Below, in pieces: positions 1 to 8,068 of a stretch of DNA of 39,308 nucleotides (its first letter is position 1; each line of letters opens with the position of its first letter). Below the pieces are notes generated by a model. It had not been told where the DNA came from, searched no databases, and saw only the letters and a list, made by a program, of their open reading frames with translations. This DNA is from an uncultured Sulfuricurvum sp. (GTDB lineage: Bacteria; Campylobacterota; Campylobacteria; Campylobacterales; Sulfurimonadaceae). Both the position numbers and the translations under genes were made by a program. The stretch spans positions 1 through 39,308 of the forward strand of contig NZ_CALDDG010000001.1 in the NCBI RefSeq assembly GCF_937936435.1, given 5' to 3'.

Positions 1-1015
1 ATTCTCGCAGCAGACTTTTGAGTTTTTGAGTCACGTTGACCAACAATGTGTCTCCGACGGGATGCCCCAACGAATCGTTTATTTGTTTAAAACGGTCGAG
101 ATCGACATATAAAACGGCGATGTTCTCCTTTTTCCGTCGATATTGCCGTATAGCCATACTGAGGCGGTCATAGAACAATACGCGATTCGGCAATCCGGTT
201 AGCGAATCGTGTGTAGCAAGATGTAGCAGCTGATTCTGGGTTGCCGTCAATTCGGATATGTCGGTATCAAAAATAACGATGGAGGGTTTGCCTTGATAGG
301 TTAGTTTGTGAATGCTCGATTGGACGGGATACATCTCACCGTTTTGCGACCGATGTCGGGAAATCGCACTCATAACCGGCGTGTCGCTTTCTAGGTAATG
401 GAGAAAATCATCATCATAGATATCGGGAACAATCTCTTGTAATCGGCATTGGCACAGTTGTGAAAGGGTGTATCCCAAATTTTTAAGCGCCCCGTTATTG
501 GCATAGACGTATTGCAGTGTTTCCGCATCGACGATATAGACTTCGACCGACGTGTATTGCACAATCGCGGCCAGTTCTTCATTATGGGTTTCAAGTTGTA
601 TCTGCTGAGTGATATCTGTCCGAAATCCGGCGATGATAAGAGGGTTTCCCCCATCGTCGTAGAGGATTTTGGCACGATCGTATATCCATAGCCAATGACC
701 GTTTTTATGCCGTATCCGATAGCGTACATGGGCACTTTCGACCTTTTCGGCAATCGAGCTGTAGAGTACCGCCAGTGCCCGTTCTCTATCATCGGGATGC
801 AATAGCGCTTTCCACGATTCGACGGAACTTTGGTATTCATCTTCCGAATAGCCGATGATCTCAAGCCACCGTTTGGAGACGAATGTGGTATCTGTGAGGA
901 TATTATATTCCCAAATACCGTCTTCTGCAGAGTTGATGGCGAATATCAGTTGCTTAAGTTCGTCTGATTTCACATGATCTTGCGTTATTGTCGGCGAAAA
1001 AGAGCCGTTGTCCAT
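1..1015 (-). CDS. PAS-PAS-GGDEF protein (probable diguanylate cyclase), 3' end cut by window edge
   Basis: The minus-strand frame runs from ATG at 1015 off the left edge, giving 338 complete codons. A PAS domain of the PAS_3 type covers about residues 20-138 (ends with GFRTDITQQ), a second PAS about 145-255, and a GGDEF domain opens with DSLTGLPNR (270-278) and YVDLDRFKQIND. D305 fits the first metal-binding aspartate. The GG[D/E]EF signature itself would lie about 20 residues beyond the edge, so catalytic competence, or a following EAL domain, cannot be judged. No membrane segment is seen before the first PAS, which suggests a cytosolic sensor. AGAGG lies about 7 bases before the chosen ATG. 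Such proteins make cyclic di-GMP in response to a PAS-sensed signal; which signal is unknown. Confidence 0.9.
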   Translation of the reverse strand, partial: MDNGSFSPTITQDHVKSDELKQLIFAINSAEDGIWEYNILTDTTFVSKRWLEIIGYSEDEYQSSVESWKALLHPDDRERALAVLYSSIAEKVESAHVRYRIRHKNGHWLWIYDRAKILYDDGGNPLIIAGFRTDITQQIQLETHNEELAAIVQYTSVEVYIVDAETLQYVYANNGALKNLGYTLSQLCQCRLQEIVPDIYDDDFLHYLESDTPVMSAISRHRSQNGEMYPVQSSIHKLTYQGKPSIVIFDTDISELTATQNQLLHLATHDSLTGLPNRVLFYDRLSMAIRQYRRKKENIAVLYVDLDRFKQINDSLGHPVGDTLLVNVTQKLKSLLRE

Positions 1016-1076
1016 TCTGGTAAACCTCTTATAGTTTAATGCGCCAATTATTATGGAAATACAATAACATATTTTT

Positions 1077-2474
1077 TTATGAAAATTGTTTTAAACAGGC
1101 GTTAAAATAATTTATTGCTTCATCAGTGCTGTTTTTGTAACGAACGATTGCCCGTGGGTAGTGCGGGAGAGGAGAATCGAAGATTTTTCTTTCGTCTGAG
1201 AGGATTTTGGGATCTATATGATCCAGATGCGGCAGCCACTTGCGGATATACGCTCCTTTTGTATCAAACTTTTTAGTCTGAACGTAAGGATTGAACACAC
1301 GAAAGTAGGGTTGAGGATCGACTCCGGTTCCCGAACTCCATTGCCAAGAGAGAATATTCGATGCCGCATCGTAGTCTATCAAATGGTGTGCGAAGAAAGC
1401 TTCTCCCCATTGCCAGGGCAGCAGCAGATTTTTGGTAAAGAATGAAGCGCATATCATCCGGATACGATTGGGCATCTCCCCGGTTTCCAACAGTTCGCGG
1501 ATGCCCGCATCGATAATCGGGACACCGGTAGAGGCGGTGCAATATGCTTTGAAATACTCTTGGTTTTCCACTCCGTGAAACGGATATCGAAAGTTTTGGT
1601 AGGAGAGATGGGGAAAATGGTACAAAAGCATTGCGTAAAATTCTCGAAAAATAAGTTGTCGGAAATAGGGTTCCGTATCGACCCCTTGAGTTTTTTGATC
1701 TCGTAACCAGCGCAAAAGGGCGCGTATAGAGAGCGTTCCGAAACGCAGATCGACTCCCAAATGCGATGTCGCGTTTAATGCCGGGTAATCCCGATCGGTG
1801 GAGTACGTTTTTAGGGCAGATGCAAACGAGCGGAGTTTATCGCGGGGAGAACACTGCTGAAAATCGCTGAGAGATAGAGGATTAAAGCCGATCGCTTCCG
1901 CTGAAACCGAAGAGATGTGATGGTATGAATCGCGAATGCGGTGTATTCCGTCGTAGTCAAACGGACATAAAGATTGACGAGCCGGCAGATATTCTTGCAT
2001 ATGCTCAGGCCGAAAAATCTTTTTAACCTGATTATAAAAAGGGGTAAAGACAAGATAGGGGTTTCCGTCGTTTTTGAGTACCTCGTCCGGGCGGAAGATA
2101 TAGGTGTCCTGTAGGAGGCGAAAGGGAAGCACATGAGAGATCTCACGGTCGCGTTCGAGCGCATAAGGGTCATAATCTCCGGAAGCACATACTTCATCGT
2201 AGGACCCGCCTGCTAAAAGCCATCTGAAAACATCGACTGGTTTCCCGTAAAACAGGGCAAGATTCAACCCTTTTTGTTGAAGCTCGGTTTTGAGTTTGAC
2301 CAGAGTCTGAAAAATAAAGCCGACACGCCGATCGTTTCGTTCCAAAGAGTCCAAAATTTCAGAATCGAAAATAAAAATAGGGAGCACCTCTCCCTCGAAT
2401 GAGAGCAGAGGATTGTCTTCTGTCCGCAAATCACGGCGAAACCATAAGATACGGCGTTTTTTATTTTCCGGCAT
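1077..2474 (-). CDS. phrB: Deoxyribodipyrimidine photolyase (DNA photolyase)
   Basis: This 465-residue protein belongs to the cryptochrome/photolyase family, which uses FAD and blue light to split UV-induced pyrimidine dimers. The N-terminal antenna domain starts with ILWFRRDLR. The C-terminal FAD domain carries MPNRIRMICASFFTKNLL, DYDAASNILSWQW and VDPQPYFRVFNP, the usual FAD/DNA-lesion pocket segments, and the length is normal for a class I CPD enzyme. The start is taken at the ATG at 2474, directly before the conserved antenna strand, rather than an in-frame codon 21 bases upstream. It overlaps the end of the DUF523-DUF1722 gene by 14 bases, so the two are probably translated together. E. 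coli has the same pairing (ybgA-phr). The antenna cofactor type cannot be read from sequence alone. Confidence 0.95.
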   Translation of the reverse strand: MPENKKRRILWFRRDLRTEDNPLLSFEGEVLPIFIFDSEILDSLERNDRRVGFIFQTLVKLKTELQQKGLNLALFYGKPVDVFRWLLAGGSYDEVCASGDYDPYALERDREISHVLPFRLLQDTYIFRPDEVLKNDGNPYLVFTPFYNQVKKIFRPEHMQEYLPARQSLCPFDYDGIHRIRDSYHHISSVSAEAIGFNPLSLSDFQQCSPRDKLRSFASALKTYSTDRDYPALNATSHLGVDLRFGTLSIRALLRWLRDQKTQGVDTEPYFRQLIFREFYAMLLYHFPHLSYQNFRYPFHGVENQEYFKAYCTASTGVPIIDAGIRELLETGEMPNRIRMICASFFTKNLLLPWQWGEAFFAHHLIDYDAASNILSWQWSSGTGVDPQPYFRVFNPYVQTKKFDTKGAYIRKWLPHLDHIDPKILSDERKIFDSPLPHYPRAIVRYKNSTDEAINYFNACLKQFS

Positions 2475-3408
2475 CGATATGCGAACGCAAGGCAAGCGTT
2501 TTAGGGTAAGGATTGAGAAACGTTTGCTCTAGCAGATAATCGACTTGATAGTGCGCTGCATAGAGTGCGATGGTAGAGAGCGGGACGATCAGGGGGACGA
2601 TTTTCTCTGCGTATTCGGCAAATTGAGTATGTAATACCTCTTTTTCGATTTTGGAGAGGTGATTTTTCAAAAAACCGGCCATGTGTTCGAGAACGTTGCG
2701 ATTGCGTTTGATAGAACTTTTTTGTGCAATAGCGGTTTTATAGAGGGTCTCATAGAGTGCTATTTGTATTTCAAAGTCATAATGTTCATGATTGGCGACA
2801 ATATTCCCTAAGGCACGATACATTTTTTCATCTTTGGATTGGAGCATGAATTTACGGGTGGTATGGAAACGGACGAGTTCACCCGGAGAGGGATTCGCGC
2901 TTTTAAACTGCTCAAAATCGTTGTAGGCGAAAAGCTGCATGATGAAATTTTCTCTCAGCCACGGGTCTTGGAGCCTCCCTTCCTCTTCCATAGGAAGCAG
3001 CGGATAGCGTTCACGGCACAATGCGGCAAAAAGGCCGTCTTCTTTTCCTTCGCACATTCCGTTTTCAAGATAGAGTTTGGCACTTTTCATCCCGCAGCTC
3101 GGAGATTTCGATTTGAAAATTATTCCGGATATAGGATAAGGGCTTAGCCGATTCAGCTCATTACGGCATGCATGGAAGAGTTGTTCGGTAAGATCGGTTC
3201 CGTTTTTGTTGGAATGAACATGAATCTTCTCATCTTGACGCATCAGACGAACCGACGGTCTGGGAGTTCCAAAAGCGAGATGTTCCGGACAAAAAGGGAT
3301 AAATTCGGCCAATTGTCCTAATTCATCGGTAATAAAACGATCGTGTTTATGACCTCCGTCAAAACGGACCGATTCTCCTAACAAACAGGCAGATACGGCA
3401 ATTTTCAT
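2461..3408 (-). CDS. DUF523-DUF1722 fusion protein (TudS-like / YbgA-like)
   Basis: This 315-residue two-domain protein has an N-terminal DUF523 domain (about 1-150) and a C-terminal DUF1722/YbgA domain (about 185-305). DUF523 includes TudS, a thiouracil desulfurase that holds an iron-sulfur cluster on three cysteines. The matching cysteines are visible here: C8 in VSACLLG, C40 in FCPE and C105 in SPSCG. DUF1722 is the domain of E. coli YbgA, encoded just upstream of phr, as here. Translation starts at ATG 3408 after a GGGAGA-rich leader. The stop lies 14 bases inside the photolyase gene. An Fe-S desulfurase acting on damaged or thiolated bases is an inference from the family and neighbour; the true substrate is unknown. 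Confidence 0.88.
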   Translation of the reverse strand: MKIAVSACLLGESVRFDGGHKHDRFITDELGQLAEFIPFCPEHLAFGTPRPSVRLMRQDEKIHVHSNKNGTDLTEQLFHACRNELNRLSPYPISGIIFKSKSPSCGMKSAKLYLENGMCEGKEDGLFAALCRERYPLLPMEEEGRLQDPWLRENFIMQLFAYNDFEQFKSANPSPGELVRFHTTRKFMLQSKDEKMYRALGNIVANHEHYDFEIQIALYETLYKTAIAQKSSIKRNRNVLEHMAGFLKNHLSKIEKEVLHTQFAEYAEKIVPLIVPLSTIALYAAHYQVDYLLEQTFLNPYPKTLALRSHIDAGK

Positions 3409-3431
3409 AGAATGTCTCCCACTTAACGGAA

Positions 3432-3605
3432 TTATTTTTGAAGTTCGTGAGAAATTTTTTCTAAATGCCCTTTCGGTGCATGTTTCGGCGGCTGATAAGA
3501 AGAGGTGTCTTTGATCGGGAGGACAAATGCCAAAAGGATAAAGATGAGACTAAAAACGATGCCGCTTAAAAGAGCTAATACAATTTTGAGTTTTTCATCA
3601 TCCAT
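3432..3605 (-). CDS. Small single-pass membrane protein, 57 residues
   Basis: A short frame begins at ATG 3605 with GGAGAG about 6 bases upstream, a strong ribosome site. It encodes MDDEKLK, a hydrophobic helix at about residues 8-30, then a polar tail with SSYQPPKHAPKGH. The acidic start and Lys/Pro-rich tail do not match a family I can name. A TATAAT box lies 33 bases before the start. The gene precedes the DUF523-DUF1722 gene by only 23 bases on the same strand and may be the first gene of the photolyase transcript. Function unknown; a cytochrome-oxidase-like or assembly helper role cannot be claimed. Confidence 0.6.
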   Translation of the reverse strand: MDDEKLKIVLALLSGIVFSLIFILLAFVLPIKDTSSYQPPKHAPKGHLEKISHELQK

Positions 3606-3637
3606 TTGTGTCTCTCCGCACTCTCTGTAGTGGGAGT

Positions 3638-3643
3638 ATTATA
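3638..3643 (-). promoter_or_regulatory. Candidate -10 box for the 57-residue protein and downstream photolyase genes
   Basis: On the minus strand a perfect TATAAT sits about 33 bases before ATG 3605, leaving a leader of about 26 bases that holds the GGAGAG ribosome site. The upstream DNA is A/T-rich with no clear -35, as is common in Campylobacterota. Confidence 0.45.
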
Positions 3644-3665
3644 CTATAATTTATAGAGGAGTTTT

Positions 3666-4205
3666 TTAAGAGAGTTTTCCGGATGAAACGAGATGGTTTA
3701 CTAAATCCATATTTTTCATGACGCGATTATAATAAGGACGATTGACGGTTCCGCCGTTGTAACCGCTGATAGCATAAAAATGGTCGATACGTTGTTCATG
3801 GAGTAAAATGACATAGTGCGTAGCGATACGGGCTGAGAGTTTGATATCTCCTAAAAGGCGCCCCGCCAGCTGAATATCGCTCAATTTGTTGAGCCAACGG
3901 AGTTTTTTAACATTTTGCGCTACATGACGTGCGGTAGCGACTTGAATTTGCATCGGCCCCAGAGAAGCCTTGGTAAGTGATTTTTTATGTCGAAAATCGC
4001 CGATCGTATTTTTGCCGGCGCTGCTTTCGGTCAGACAAATAGCGCTAAGTGTATTTTCATACGTTTTACCGTGTTTGTCGGGAATGGATTTGGCGACATC
4101 GCGTACCGTTTGTAAAACATAAAGTTGTTTAGGAGTCATTTTATTGACGAGATTATCGCCGAAAACGGATAGTGTCAGGAGTATCAATAGGGAAAGAAAT
4201 CTCAA
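3666..4205 (-). CDS. SLT-fold lytic transglycosylase-like periplasmic protein
   Basis: The 179-residue product has a signal peptide (about 1-16, MRFLSLLILLTLSVFG) and a lysozyme-like SLT domain. The family landmarks are present: LTESSAG with the candidate catalytic acid E60, SLGPMQIQVATAR (81-93) and the SGYNGG motif (148-152). This predicts cleavage of peptidoglycan glycan strands in the periplasm. It lacks LysM or other binding domains and is close to the minimal domain size. The start is a TTG at 4205, preceded by GAGGT at a good distance, which puts the signal peptide at the very N terminus. Whether it serves cell-wall turnover or a secretion/flagellar apparatus is not shown. Confidence 0.82.
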   Translation of the reverse strand: MRFLSLLILLTLSVFGDNLVNKMTPKQLYVLQTVRDVAKSIPDKHGKTYENTLSAICLTESSAGKNTIGDFRHKKSLTKASLGPMQIQVATARHVAQNVKKLRWLNKLSDIQLAGRLLGDIKLSARIATHYVILLHEQRIDHFYAISGYNGGTVNRPYYNRVMKNMDLVNHLVSSGKLS

Positions 4206-4467
4206 AATTTTGCACCTCTTAAATTGGATGTGGAATTTTAGGGTACTCGGCGGGCGATAACAATGGTGTAAACTTTTTAAATAAATGAGTTAAGAAAAAC
4301 AAATAGAAAACATCCATATGCCACCGCCTATAGGGAAAGCCGACTTTAAGATTGGGAGAAATAACAGTTTTAATATGTTAATATATATGAATAATATTGA
4401 TGTTAGTTTAAGTTTAGAGGTAAAAAGTTTTCTAAAAGTGCTAAAAAAAAGGTCTAAAAAACATACC

Positions 4468-4962
4468 ATGAGTAAAAATGAAACATTTTTTTTCCGGCTA
4501 ATCGTTCTGATCGGATTGTGTAACCCGCTTTATGCAAAAAACGGGGTCGCTTTACTGACATCGATCAAAAGCAATGCGGATATCGAATTGTTGGATCGTA
4601 ATGTTCCGGTGAAGTGCGAACCTTTCGGCATCATACCGTTGGAAAGGATGGCGGCAACAGGTGCTTCGCCCGAATTATGCCGATCGGAAATTCAGAAATT
4701 TTATCATTCCCATCCTCATTTAAAACATTTTGCACGGGAACATTTGTACATTCAACAATCGTACCATTATGAGACGGTCGGGAATCAGTGTATTTTATAC
4801 GCTAACGCTCAGGAGAGCTACAGTGAAATGCTTTTGAACGAAGGGCTGGCGGTTATGGACCCGAAAACCGATAATAAAGAGTGGAATGAGAAATTCAAAA
4901 GGGCAGAGAAAGGGGCTAAAAGTCATCAAAGCGGGCTTCATGAGACTTTGATCGGAAAGTAG
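4468..4962 (+). CDS. Secreted SNase-like (thermonuclease-fold) protein
   Basis: The 164-residue form begins at ATG 4468, which gives a signal peptide with the hydrophobic stretch FFFRLIVLIGLCNPLYA. The frame stays open another 50 codons upstream, but that stretch is very AT-rich and unlike protein. The mature region matches the pattern of small Campylobacterota thermonuclease-family proteins: CEPFGIIPLERM near the start and MLLNEGLAVMDP followed by KFKRAEKGAKSHQSGL at the end, as in the staphylococcal-nuclease C-terminal helix region. The usual Arg/Glu catalytic set is not obvious, so nuclease activity is doubtful; it may be a non-catalytic OB-fold relative. It converges with the small membrane protein gene across an inverted repeat. 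Confidence 0.6.
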   Translation: MSKNETFFFRLIVLIGLCNPLYAKNGVALLTSIKSNADIELLDRNVPVKCEPFGIIPLERMAATGASPELCRSEIQKFYHSHPHLKHFAREHLYIQQSYHYETVGNQCILYANAQESYSEMLLNEGLAVMDPKTDNKEWNEKFKRAEKGAKSHQSGLHETLIGK

Positions 4963-4971
4963 TGTATTAAA

Positions 4972-5007
4972 GAAGAGCAATAACGTTTTGGCTTATGATT
5001 GCTCTTC
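4972..5007 (-). terminator. Inverted repeat between convergent genes, probable terminator
   Basis: GAAGAGCAAT (4972-4981) and ATTGCTCTTC (4998-5007) form a perfect 10-bp stem around a 16-base loop. The right arm holds the last codons of the minus-strand membrane protein gene. On the minus strand the stem is followed by TTTAAT, a weak T tract; on the plus strand there is no T tract. Confidence 0.5.
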
Positions 5008-5289
5008 GCTGGTGAGATAGATCCAATACTCTTTATGCGTTCTTCCCTGATCGAGAAAATAGAGCTGCAAGATAGCGACCCGATAGAGGGTAATAATCAT
5101 TTTCGCAAACGGTATCGCCAATGCGGCCGAAAGCCACCATGATTGCCGGCGGCTCCCTTTCGAGAGGATCATCTCTTCGACTCCGATGTTTTTGCTCAGA
5201 TATAAGCCGAATGCAATCGAAAAAATAAAATTGAGTATTAATCCGAAAATGGCATATGAAAAAACATACGTCGAGTCAAAATCGATCAT
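4993..5289 (-). CDS. Conserved-looking small membrane protein, function unknown
   Basis: This 98-residue protein has a hydrophobic helix at about 9-31 (VFSYAIFGLILNFIFSIAFG) and a second at about 51-75 (WWLSAALAIPFAKMIITLYR), with a polar loop containing KGSRRQS and a tail rich in aromatic and acidic residues. I do not recognise a named family. It follows ppa by 6 bases on the same strand and is probably co-transcribed with it. Proximity to pyrophosphatase does not by itself indicate a role. The start ATG 5289 sits right after the ppa stop. Confidence 0.65.
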   Translation of the reverse strand: MIDFDSTYVFSYAIFGLILNFIFSIAFGLYLSKNIGVEEMILSKGSRRQSWWLSAALAIPFAKMIITLYRVAILQLYFLDQGRTHKEYWIYLTSEEQS

Positions 5290-5295
5290 ATCATT

Positions 5296-5817
5296 TTACT
5301 CTTTATAGTTGTTGATCGCGTCTTGAAGTATTTTAGCCGCCGCCGCTTTATCTTCAAATCCTTTTACTTTTACCCATTTGCCCGGTTCGAGCATCTTATA
5401 CGTTTCGAAAAAGTTTTTGATTTTAGCCAATGTATGTTTCGGGATATCGCCGAGGTCTTGGATTTCTTCAAAAGTAGGATCGATTTTTGACGTCGGAACG
5501 GCAAGAAGCTTTTCGTCGATACCGCTCTCGTCTTCCATAATCAAAACACCGACCAAACGGCAATTGGTGACACACCCCTCAACCATAGGATATTCGGTAA
5601 GGATCAAGATATCTGCAGGATCGCCGTCTTGTGAAAGGGTTTTGTTGACGAAGCCGTAGTTGGCAGGGTAGTACATTGCAGAGTGCATGACACGGTCAAG
5701 TACCAAAGCACCGCTCTCTTTTTCTACTTCGTATTTAATATTGGACCCGCACGCAATTTCGATAATTGCTTTTACTTTATCAGGGTTTTCGCCGTAGCCG
5801 ATTTTACTTAAATCCAT
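5296..5817 (-). CDS. ppa: Inorganic pyrophosphatase (soluble, family I)
   Basis: At 173 residues this is the normal bacterial family I length. The enzyme hydrolyses pyrophosphate to phosphate in the cytoplasm, with magnesium, pulling biosynthetic reactions forward. Active-site segments are clear: YEVEKESGALVLDRV, MYYPANYGFV, the signature DGDPADILIL with its metal-binding aspartates, and a second acidic cluster MEDESGIDEKLLAVP. The ATG at 5817 follows AGAGGTACTCC. It is the first gene of a two-gene unit with the small membrane protein. Confidence 0.96.
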   Translation of the reverse strand: MDLSKIGYGENPDKVKAIIEIACGSNIKYEVEKESGALVLDRVMHSAMYYPANYGFVNKTLSQDGDPADILILTEYPMVEGCVTNCRLVGVLIMEDESGIDEKLLAVPTSKIDPTFEEIQDLGDIPKHTLAKIKNFFETYKMLEPGKWVKVKGFEDKAAAAKILQDAINNYKE

Positions 5818-5848
5818 GGAGTACCTCTTTTAACATTGTAATGATGGG

Positions 5849-5854
5849 ATTGTA
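5849..5854 (-). promoter_or_regulatory. Candidate extended -10 box for ppa
   Basis: The minus strand reads TGGCTACAAT here, about 32 bases before the ppa ATG. A second TACAAT (5835-5840) has a TTGATT 17 bases upstream but would leave a leader of only about 10 bases. Confidence 0.4.
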
Positions 5855-5992
5855 GCCAATCAAATTTTAAAGATAGCGTAGGGTAACACCTTTTTTGCGC
5901 TTTAGGCGTTATACGGGCATGGTAAATAATCTTTAAACATCATTGCGATAAAATCTTCGCGTTACGATTTGATTACACCAAAAGGATTGCGA

Positions 5993-6226
5993 GTGTTTTT
6001 TGAAAGCATCAAAATCATGTTTCTGGGAATGGGAACCGTATTTTTGTTCTTGATTATCATGAACTATTTAACGATTCTTCAGTCCAAGATTATTCTTAAA
6101 TATTTCCCCGAAGCGCCCAAAGCGCCTGAACCGACACGTGCGGCACAGGTTAAACGGAGTGATGACAAAGCAAAAGTCGCCGCAATAGCGGCAGCGATCC
6201 ATCATCACCAAACTACCCAAGGTTAG
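5993..6226 (+). CDS. oadG: Oxaloacetate decarboxylase gamma chain (OadG-like)
   Basis: The 77-residue product has one N-terminal membrane helix (about 8-28, MFLGMGTVFLFLIIMNYL), then a proline/alanine-rich linker and a histidine-containing tail (AIHHHQTTQG). This is the layout of OadG, the small subunit that anchors and assembles the sodium-pumping decarboxylase; the C-terminal histidines fit its known zinc site. A GTG at 5993 is chosen because AAAGGA precedes it by 6 bases and it places the helix normally; the in-frame TTG 24 bases upstream has no ribosome site. It lies 8 bases before oadA. Confidence 0.85.
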   Translation: MFFESIKIMFLGMGTVFLFLIIMNYLTILQSKIILKYFPEAPKAPEPTRAAQVKRSDDKAKVAAIAAAIHHHQTTQG

Positions 6227-6234
6227 GACTCAGA

Positions 6235-8061
6235 ATGGCCAAAAAATATATTGATATCATGGATACGACGTTTCGGGACGGATTTCAGTCCGTTTTCGGA
6301 GGGCGTGTCCTCATGGAAGACTTTTTTCCCGCAGTCGAAGCAGCAAAAGAAGCGGGAATTCGCCATTTTGAATTCGGCGGAGGCGCTCGCTTTCAAAGCC
6401 TGTTCTTTTATTTGAATGAAAACGCATTTGACATGATGGACCGTTTTCGCGCCATCGTCGGTCCGGACGCGAATCTGCAAACTTTGGCCCGCGGGGTCAA
6501 CACGGTTATGCTTGATACCGGAAGCCGCGAATTGGTAGATTTGCACGCAAAAATGTTTAAAAAACACGGAACGACTACGATCCGTAACTTTGATGCTTTG
6601 AACGATGTAGAAAACCTAAAATATTCGGGTGAGCGTATCGTTCATCACGGCCTTAAACACGAAGTTGTCGTGACGTTGATGGATTTGCCGGCAGGCTGCG
6701 AAGGGGCACATGACGTCGCTTTTTACGAACGTACGCTTAGAGAAATTCTCGATTCCGGTATCCCGTACCACTCGATCTGTTTTAAGGATGCGAGCGGAAC
6801 TTCAAGCCCTCATAAAATCCACGAAACCATTAAAATGGCTCGCCGCCTCGTACCTGAGGGGACTCATTTACGCCTTCATACACATGAAACTGCCGGGGTC
6901 AGTGTAGCGGCGTATCTCGCAGCGCTGGATGCAGGAGTAGACGGCATCGATATGGCAGCCGCTCCGGTGAGCGGCGGTACTTCCCAGCCGGATATTTTGA
7001 CGATGCTGCATGCGGTCAAAGGGATGAATTACGACCTAGGCGGTCTTGAACTCGAAAAAATCCTCAAATACGAAGACGTATTGGGCGATTGTCTGAAAGA
7101 TTACTTCATGCCGCCGGAAGCAACCCAAGTCTCACCTTTGATTCCGTTCTCTCCTATGCCGGGGGGTGCACTGACGGCAAATACCCAAATGATGCGTGAT
7201 AATAACATCCTTGATCGCTATCCTGAAGTGATCCGTGCAATGCGCGAAGTGGTTGAAAAAGGGGGATTCGGCACATCCGTTACTCCGGTATCTCAATTCT
7301 ATTTCCAACAAGCACTCAATAACGCATTAATGGGACCGTGGAAAAAAATCGCTCCGGGTTACGGACGCATGGTCCTCGGGTATTTCGGTAAAACCCCAGT
7401 CGCTCCGGATCCTGAAATCGTGCGTATTGCCGCAGAGCAGCTTTCACTCGAACCGACGAGTGAACATGCCATCGACCTCGCCGATAAAGATGAAACAAAA
7501 TCAATCGCATTCTGGACTAAACGTCTTGAAGATGAAAAAATTGCGGTTACCGACGAAAATATTTTCATTGCCGCTTCATGCGATGAAAAAGGGATCGCCT
7601 TCTTGAAAGGCGACGCCGTGATCAACGTTCGCAAAAATATCCCCGAAGCCGTTGTCCCTGCCGGACATGCGCCACAACCAATCAAAAAAGAAGGAACCAA
7701 ACCTATGCCAAGTACAACCGGAAACTATACTGTCGTCGTAGACGGCCAAAAATACAACGTGCAAATTGCTGCAGGAAATGTCGATGTTCAAGTGATTCCT
7801 CATGTGGCTACGGCCGCACAGGCACGTGATGAACTTCCGGCTGCTGAAGGCGCTGAAGTACGTGCTATGTTGCCGGGTTCAGTGTTTAAAATTATTGCTG
7901 AAGCGGGAACTGCGGTTCAAGAAGGGGACAAAATCATGATCCTCGAATCGATGAAAATGGAAGTGGACATCGTCGCTCCGTGTAACGGTGTGGTTCAAAG
8001 CGTTCTGGTACGTCCGAATGATAAAGTTGTAGAAGGCCAAGCATTGGCAATCGTCGGATAA
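6235..8061 (+). CDS. oadA: Biotin-dependent oxaloacetate decarboxylase alpha / pyruvate carboxylase subunit B
   Basis: The 608-residue protein has an HMG-CoA lyase-like TIM-barrel carboxyltransferase domain (about 1-460), opening with DTTFRDGFQSVFGGRV. Its metal-site segments include LRLHTHETAGVS, and PLIPFSPMPGGALT lies in the conserved carboxylase region. The C-terminal biotinyl domain (about 535-608) carries ESMKMEV, with K574 as the biotin attachment lysine. It moves the carboxyl group between oxaloacetate and biotin. The neighbouring oadG and oadB make the sodium-pump decarboxylase the best reading. In Campylobacterota a similar chain (PycB) can work with a separate biotin carboxylase (PycA), which is not in this window, so carboxylation of pyruvate is possible too. 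Confidence 0.93.
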   Translation: MAKKYIDIMDTTFRDGFQSVFGGRVLMEDFFPAVEAAKEAGIRHFEFGGGARFQSLFFYLNENAFDMMDRFRAIVGPDANLQTLARGVNTVMLDTGSRELVDLHAKMFKKHGTTTIRNFDALNDVENLKYSGERIVHHGLKHEVVVTLMDLPAGCEGAHDVAFYERTLREILDSGIPYHSICFKDASGTSSPHKIHETIKMARRLVPEGTHLRLHTHETAGVSVAAYLAALDAGVDGIDMAAAPVSGGTSQPDILTMLHAVKGMNYDLGGLELEKILKYEDVLGDCLKDYFMPPEATQVSPLIPFSPMPGGALTANTQMMRDNNILDRYPEVIRAMREVVEKGGFGTSVTPVSQFYFQQALNNALMGPWKKIAPGYGRMVLGYFGKTPVAPDPEIVRIAAEQLSLEPTSEHAIDLADKDETKSIAFWTKRLEDEKIAVTDENIFIAASCDEKGIAFLKGDAVINVRKNIPEAVVPAGHAPQPIKKEGTKPMPSTTGNYTVVVDGQKYNVQIAAGNVDVQVIPHVATAAQARDELPAAEGAEVRAMLPGSVFKIIAEAGTAVQEGDKIMILESMKMEVDIVAPCNGVVQSVLVRPNDKVVEGQALAIVG

Positions 8062-8068
8062 TCACGTG

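Noticed and set aside
391..864. Long open frame on the minus strand inside the PAS-GGDEF gene
   Set aside because: It is in a different frame of the same strand from the true PAS-PAS-GGDEF protein, which has clear domain motifs; its own translation shows no known pattern.
1218..1445. Plus-strand frame opposite the photolyase gene
   Set aside because: It is antisense to conserved FAD-domain codons and has no ribosome site or family resemblance. The many similar antisense frames in the window were left out for the same reason.
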